A DNA stretch of 64,000 nucleotides from Diphasiastrum complanatum. Lineage: Eukaryota; Streptophyta; Lycopodiopsida; Lycopodiales; Lycopodiaceae. Below the pieces are notes generated by a model. It ran no database searches. It was given only the letters and a program-made list of their open reading frames with translations, and had not been told where the DNA came from. Where the stretch lies: contig CM055102.1 of NCBI GenBank assembly GCA_029204225.1, forward strand, positions 25,081,390 through 25,145,389. Direction: 5' to 3'. The translations under genes and the position numbers were made by a program. Below, piece after piece: positions 59,449 to 64,000 of the stretch (positions are counted from its first letter, which is position 1; every line of letters begins with the position of its first letter).

Positions 59449-61990
59449 TCTTCTACAGATACAACTCAGTCTCCGTGTTATACTATCCATCGTGATGTCC
59501 CATCTGCAATGGACATCATGATCCTTCCTAGCACAAGCATGGTCACTCAATGGATGACCCTTGCGGAGCCTCTGCTCACTGAACGGGTATTCATGAGAGA
59601 TCCTTTTCTGGCAAAATCAACATGGATTTCATCACTCTTGCCTTCAGTACGTAGAAGGAAGAGAAATCCTAATTTTATATCACCTTTCAGGGAGCAACAA
59701 ACAAGGTGCATGTCACTGAGGCCGCCCTTGTAGCCATAGGTATAGCGTCAGGTACACAAGCCTCACCCAATCATAAGTAGGCCAAGTAGGCCATAAAGCC
59801 TTACATCTACCTCACCAATGATTTTCACTGGACCAATGACGGATACCTCCTTGATGCCATCACTGAGCCTTCCATACACGCTGCTGCCTAGCTACTGAAC
59901 AACTTTCTGATGGTTGGCAACCTCAGGAAAGACCGCATCACTTCACAAATCCTCCATAGGATAGTTGAGTCCTGTACCAAGTTGGCCAAAGTCCCTCTTG
60001 AACCATATAATTGGTTCAAGATTGTTTCTGGAGCTCAAATGAGCTATTAAGAGCAATACTAAGCAGCAGTTCGCTGCTGGCCCTTTGTTATCTCTTCTAG
60101 CCGCCTCTCACCTAGAAAACAAAATCCATGGTTTCCACCTGGATTTTGTGCTTTCGGTCTATGAAGAAGCACCGGCCGAATCGTCTCACCAGGCCTTGAG
60201 TTCACATAGTTGACGTCGTCCACGCAGTGAGATCGTCATTCCTGACTCGCCTTTCGCGTCATGACGTCGCATTAGGCATACATCGTCAACTGCGCTTTTG
60301 CCCCCTGCTACTGTTTGCACTGAACTTCCTATTCCCCTTGCCTCTGATGCTTCCCTCACCTCTGCTTCCACACAGGGACAGTCTGTGGCCATTGGGGCTA
60401 CCAATCCCATCATAGCTGCCCAGGCCGCCTCAACCCCGCACACCAAATCTACTTCACAAACACGCAATATTTCATGGATATGTTCGATGATTTTGGCCCC
60501 CTTGGGACTGCCAAAATTTTTGAAATGCCCCAGAGCCCTGCGCCCTTTGAACTCCAGTCCCCTGGAAGAGGATTCGGACAAATTCATGACACTACTGTTG
60601 GTGTTGAAGACTCCAGCCAACAACTTCAAGATGAAGATGCCCCAGCCACACTTCGGGTCGACCAGGCTATGAAATCACCGAAGCAGTTCGACGCCACCGT
60701 GCCTGAGCTTTTGATGAAGAAGATGTTTTTGAAAAAGAAGAAGTACTGGCATCTATTTCATGCCAACCAAGGACAGTACCATCAGGTCCTGCTGCTGCCA
60801 CCGCCTCCATGACAATAGATTTTGGTGATGCTCTCGGTTTGGTTTCAAGCCTTGCGCAAGTGATCCAATTTATGCTTGACAAGAAAAAAAAATGGAGTAG
60901 AGAATTTCAGATCTGAGATTGGAAAACATGCTCATAAGCCAAAATATTGTCCAACTGGATTGACATCTTGAAGATTGCCAAGCAATACGAAGACAAATCT
61001 AAAGCCGAAAAGAAGATGGCCCAGTAACAGGCTGATCGCCTGGAAGGATATGTCAGCTCCCCGCAAAATGCCCTAACAATCTCACAAGATCAGGTGGATA
61101 AGGCCGTGCATGATGCAAAATAACAGGTGCAACTACTAAAGGGTCAATTGTAGATGGCGGAGCAGGATCACACACATCTCCAAGATGAATTGGATGCAAC
61201 CACCCTTGAGCGTGATGCGTATCTTCAGACACAAATACCAGACCATCCGGTAACACTGACGGAGATATCGTATTTGTTCAAGAAAGTGGAAACGTACAAA
61301 GTGGCCCTTCAGGGATTCCAAGGCCGCTTTGACAGGTTCAAAGGAGCAGCTTCAACTGAGTTGGCCAAGGCTAAAGAAACCATCAGCGCCTATGAAAAAG
61401 CAGTCGTTCAGGTGTTGGAAGTCGGACCATAAATCCCTGTATCGGTCATGCCACAATTCTCCCCTACGCGCCAAGAAGATGTACCGATGGATACATGGCT
61501 GGATTCGGGCATGGACCAAGGGGAGCTCCAGAAATACCAGAACAATTGCCAGTTTTACCAGCAGTACAAGTGGATCCATCCTCATCAAGAACCACACCAC
61601 TATTCAGAAGTCCCATCAGCGTCGAGGACCAGATCTAGAGCTTTTTATCGCAACATCCGCACGAGTCCTCATGTGGTGGATGGGTTTCAAGACCTCCGAG
61701 ATAGTGGCCGACAAAGAGTTGGACAAAATACCTGCACTAGGAGAGCAGCCGGCATGGAGAATTACCATTTTTGAGAAAACTCCGAAATCAATCAGGAGTT
61801 ATGTGGCCAGCCCTCGCCAATTGTGGGTTGATCCTTATTATGTGCCAATGCCGAGAAGGAATAAATGGAAAGATTTGAGATTGGCTATGGACAAGATCCC
61901 CATCCATACGTCCAATTGGCCAATCATCCATCAACCCTACAGCTGGACAATATCAGTGGACTTCCACCGGGATTTAAAAGCATACCAGAG
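59449..61990 (+). pseudogene. Additional ORF (aORF) of Gypsy G2, decayed
   Basis: ATG at 59449: MSSTDTTQSPCYTIHRDVPS, AMDIMILPSTSMVTQWMTLA, colinear with G1. After a frameshift come GYLLDAITEPSIHAAA and NNFLMVGNLRKDRITSQILH, RIVESCTKLAKVPLEPYNWF (59840-60040). Then ATNPIIAAQAASTPH, MPQSPAPFELQSPGRGFGQI, a Lys-rich DKSKAEKKM segment, and a predicted coiled coil HTHLQDELDATTLERDAYLQ and FKGAASTELAKAKETISAYE (61154-61430). The last part (61520-61990) contains FKTSEIVADKELDKIPALGE and RSYVASPRQLWVDPYYVPMP. Many frameshifts. Family function unknown; it covers at least 2.5 kb in G2 and is shorter in G1 because G1 is truncated. Confidence 0.65.
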
Positions 61991-62107
61991 AGAGTATGTC
62001 CGGCATCATGGCCTCACATGTGTGGGACCCACTTGTGTACACAATTTACACTATTCTACATGGTTTTTGATCAAGCTAGATTTGCCAATTTTTGGCAATT
62101 CTTCACA
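61991..62107 (-). mobile_element. Start of a Copia D 3' LTR (far end not determined)
   Basis: In minus sense TGTGAAGAATTGCC follows a PPT. It resembles the LTR start of element C (TGTGAAAAATTGTC). The LTR end and its junction with G2 are not clear. An imperfect inverted repeat (GATCAAGCTAGATTT/AAATTTAGCTTGATC, about 62070-62135) spans the LTR-PPT junction. Confidence 0.5.
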
Positions 62108-62118
62108 CTCCTCCTCAA
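62108..62118 (-). other. Copia D polypurine tract
   Basis: Minus strand TTGAGGAGGAG directly before TGTGAAG. Confidence 0.65.
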
Positions 62119-62935
62119 ATTTAGCTTGATCTATTTACAACTCTCTTGATAGATCAATGAAAGCTTTTAGAAGTGTCTAAAAAATCCAGCTACAAACAAG
62201 GGACTTTTGAGACTCCAATAGAGAATGATGTCCATGAAGGATCTTTCACCACCTCTTAGAGGATCCCTTACAAGATGTTCCATAAATGTGTCTATATACA
62301 TGTAGCACACTTCAAAACTAAACATCATGCCAAGCCATGGATTCCAAGGCATTTTGTGCACTTGAAGATACATCAATTAAAATATTAAGTGCATAAATAA
62401 TGTTGCCAAAGACAACTTGTCTTGCTTGATCCATATGATTGAGCCTAGATGGCTCCATCTCGATATTCAAGGTTCTTCTTGGAGTCCTCGGGTTTTGAGC
62501 TTGCTCCTCCACTTGACTTGACTCCAAACCATCAATGAATTGAATAAGGTGTTGATCCAAAGGTGCTTCTTCAAGTTTACAAATCTTCCACTCTTGAAAG
62601 ATCACATTTCCACCATTGACAAATTCTTTGGCTGAAAACAAGTAGATTCTACAATCTCTACTTGAAGAGCAAAACACTACCATTATTCCTATCATTGAAA
62701 TAGGATAATTTTTGGTCCTTACATTGGAATGATCATGCTCAAAGCATGTGGACCCAAAGATTTCCAATACAAATGATGTTTCATCTTTTATGACACTATT
62801 CAAACTATTACAAAAATAGTTATCCAATGAAATTGCTTTATCAACAACAAATGTGGATTTCAAAGCATCCCATTTCATTGTCTTGTCATACAAAGTAATA
62901 AACACCATGAATCTTAAAGGTAAGAAACAAGTCAC
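62119..62935 (-). pseudogene. Copia D degenerate 3' part (integrase C-terminus/linker)
   Basis: A 205-codon open stretch (62935-62318) includes IYLFSAKEFVNGGNVIFQEW (compare 'VFTSRDVIFDE' after Copia integrase) and PRTPRRTLNIEMEPSRL (compare 'PRRTPRHKVKPSRL' of element C, start of the linker before RT). It stops soon after; RT and RNase H are absent, so this copy has large internal deletions. Confidence 0.55.
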
Positions 62936-64000
62936 CTCATGTCTACTAATACTTCCAAAAAGTATTCAAAAATAGTAGACTCTCCAATGCTCACCACCCT
63001 TGCAAGATGCACACTTGAATGGACAATTTGCATGCAATTTGATGACTCGGACATTGTCATTGAGGACTCCCTTGGAACTCTCATGCTTTGAGGCTGATCC
63101 TCAAGATCTTCCTCCTTTTGATGCTCCTCCTCAATGCAAGCAAGATCACACTTTGCCAAGATCTCCTCTTGAGTGATCTCCTCCTTTGCCAAGCTCATTC
63201 TTTTAAAAGCAACACTAGCTTCCAACTTAAACAATCTTCCATGTTTAAATCCCTTTGCAATGCAAACATCATTCTTCAAGATGAAGCAAACACCATGCTT
63301 AAAGTGGACATCCAAACCACTTTCTAAGAGTAGACCAACACTAAGCATATTCTTGGTGATTGATGGTACATAAAGGACATTTCCTAGATCCATGCATTTT
63401 GAGGATTCTAGACACAAAGAGATGGTGCCAACACCATCTATCCTACACTCTTCATCATTTGCAGTAAAGACAAACTTTTTAGCAGCATTGAAAGAGTGTA
63501 AGGTTGAGAAAAAGTCCTTTTCACAAGACATGTGGGAGCTAGCCCCACTATCGATCCACCAATTGTCTCTTGAATTGCCATTGCTTGTTGGTGAGGATGT
63601 AGATGCCATCAAGAATACATCTACTTCATCCTCCTCCTCCTCCTTTGCAAGGTTTCCTTGTTTGTCCTCCTCCACTTGTGCTCTTAGCCTCTTGTAGCAT
63701 TCAGATGCATAATGCCCCTTCCTTCCACAAAAGAAGCATTTCTGCTTTGACTTGCCCTTTGAGCTTGATGCATCATCCTCTTCTTTGGCCTCCTTTGGAT
63801 GCTTCTTCTTTCCATTGGTCTTCTTTTTGCCCTTGAATGAGAAATTGGCTTTCTCATCACCAACCTGCAAAGACAAGGATCTCATCCTAGATTTTGCATG
63901 GAGCATCCTACACTCTTCAGCCATTAATACACTGTGAAGTTTTTCTATAGTTGGCAAAGTGTCTTGGATGGCAAAACTTTGGACCAAATTTGCAAAGTCA
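62936..64000 (-). pseudogene. Copia D gag and protease, running off the window end
   Basis: A 351-codon open stretch whose frame continues to the window edge. Gag end: FAIQDTLPTIEKLHSVLMAE, Lys-rich region, zinc knuckle CFFCGRKGHYASEC. The protease block NWWIDSGASSHMSCEKDFFS follows, then FVFTANDEECRIDGVGTISL, VLYVPSITKNMLSVGLLLES and FKHGRLFKLEASVAF. This is parallel to element C, with which it shares the lineage. Where GAG-pre-integrase is expected the sequence becomes acidic and unrelated (ACIEEEHQKEEDLEDQPQSM), so integrase is deleted. The upstream part of gag lies outside the window. Confidence 0.85.

Noticed and set aside
60186-60629. Minus-strand 147-codon ORF within the G2 additional ORF
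   Set aside because: Antisense shadow of the region colinear with G1.
59449-61990. Additional ORF as a retroviral-type envelope
   Set aside because: No convincing signal peptide, paired transmembrane segments or glycoprotein features visible; position alone is not enough.

Overview
This window looks like nuclear DNA from a land plant with a large, repeat-rich genome. It holds no bacterial gene organisation. Almost every recognisable coding stretch belongs to a plant-type transposable element: Ty1/Copia, Ty3/Gypsy, LINE, hAT, and a reverse transcriptase (RT) resembling Penelope-like elements. The primer-binding sites are of plant type (TGGTATCAGAGC for Copia; TGGCGCCGTTGCCGAGGA for Gypsy). 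A short degenerate run of plant telomere repeats (TTTAGGG) is present, and very long (GA)n tracts are scattered through it. Only two host-gene traces are visible: one exon encoding the C-terminal region of the RNA 5'-kinase/polyadenylation factor CLP1 (5078-5313, +) and a possible last exon of an RGG-type RNA-binding protein (about 15498-15690, -). A fern, bryophyte, lycophyte or gymnosperm would fit; the sequence does not decide between them.

Layout. 1-9.1 kb: a decayed LINE RT, an 852-bp non-autonomous hAT element with a perfect 8-bp target-site duplication (TSD), the CLP1 exon, a Gypsy RNase H relic, and a Penelope-like/unclassified RT relic between ~100-bp inverted repeats. 9.1-14.1 kb: Copia element 'E' whose gag is interrupted by a 791-bp solo LTR, which itself carries an 85-bp tRNA-like SINE; a decayed BED/DUF659 hAT transposase follows. 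14.1-23.4 kb: microsatellites, a 33-bp-arm perfect hairpin, and small Copia and Gypsy relics. 23.4-39.8 kb: a nest of Copia elements. Copy A1 (minus) has an internal ~1.08-kb inversion. Copy A2 (minus) is split by deleted element B (27997-31060) and by intact, very young element C (32656-38527, plus). C has near-identical LTRs, a 5-bp TSD and one 1316-codon gag-pol ORF. 39.8-47 kb: mostly unrecognised DNA, (GA)n tracts, telomere-like repeats and a second Penelope-like RT relic on the minus strand. 47-62 kb: two copies of one Ty3/Gypsy family head to head, G1 on minus and G2 on plus, both with an additional ORF downstream of integrase; together they form a very large inverted repeat. 62-64 kb: a minus-strand Copia gag-protease relic (D) running off the window end.

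How it works together: within C, LTRs supply promoter and polyadenylation functions, the tRNA-primed PBS and the polypurine tract (PPT) prime reverse transcription, and one polyprotein supplies Gag, protease, integrase, RT and RNase H. C is the only element here that looks complete enough to move by itself. The others are layered fossils that give a relative insertion order: A2 first, then B and C into A2; E first, then the solo LTR, then the SINE. Functional statements are family knowledge applied to motifs visible in the translation; no database search was run.
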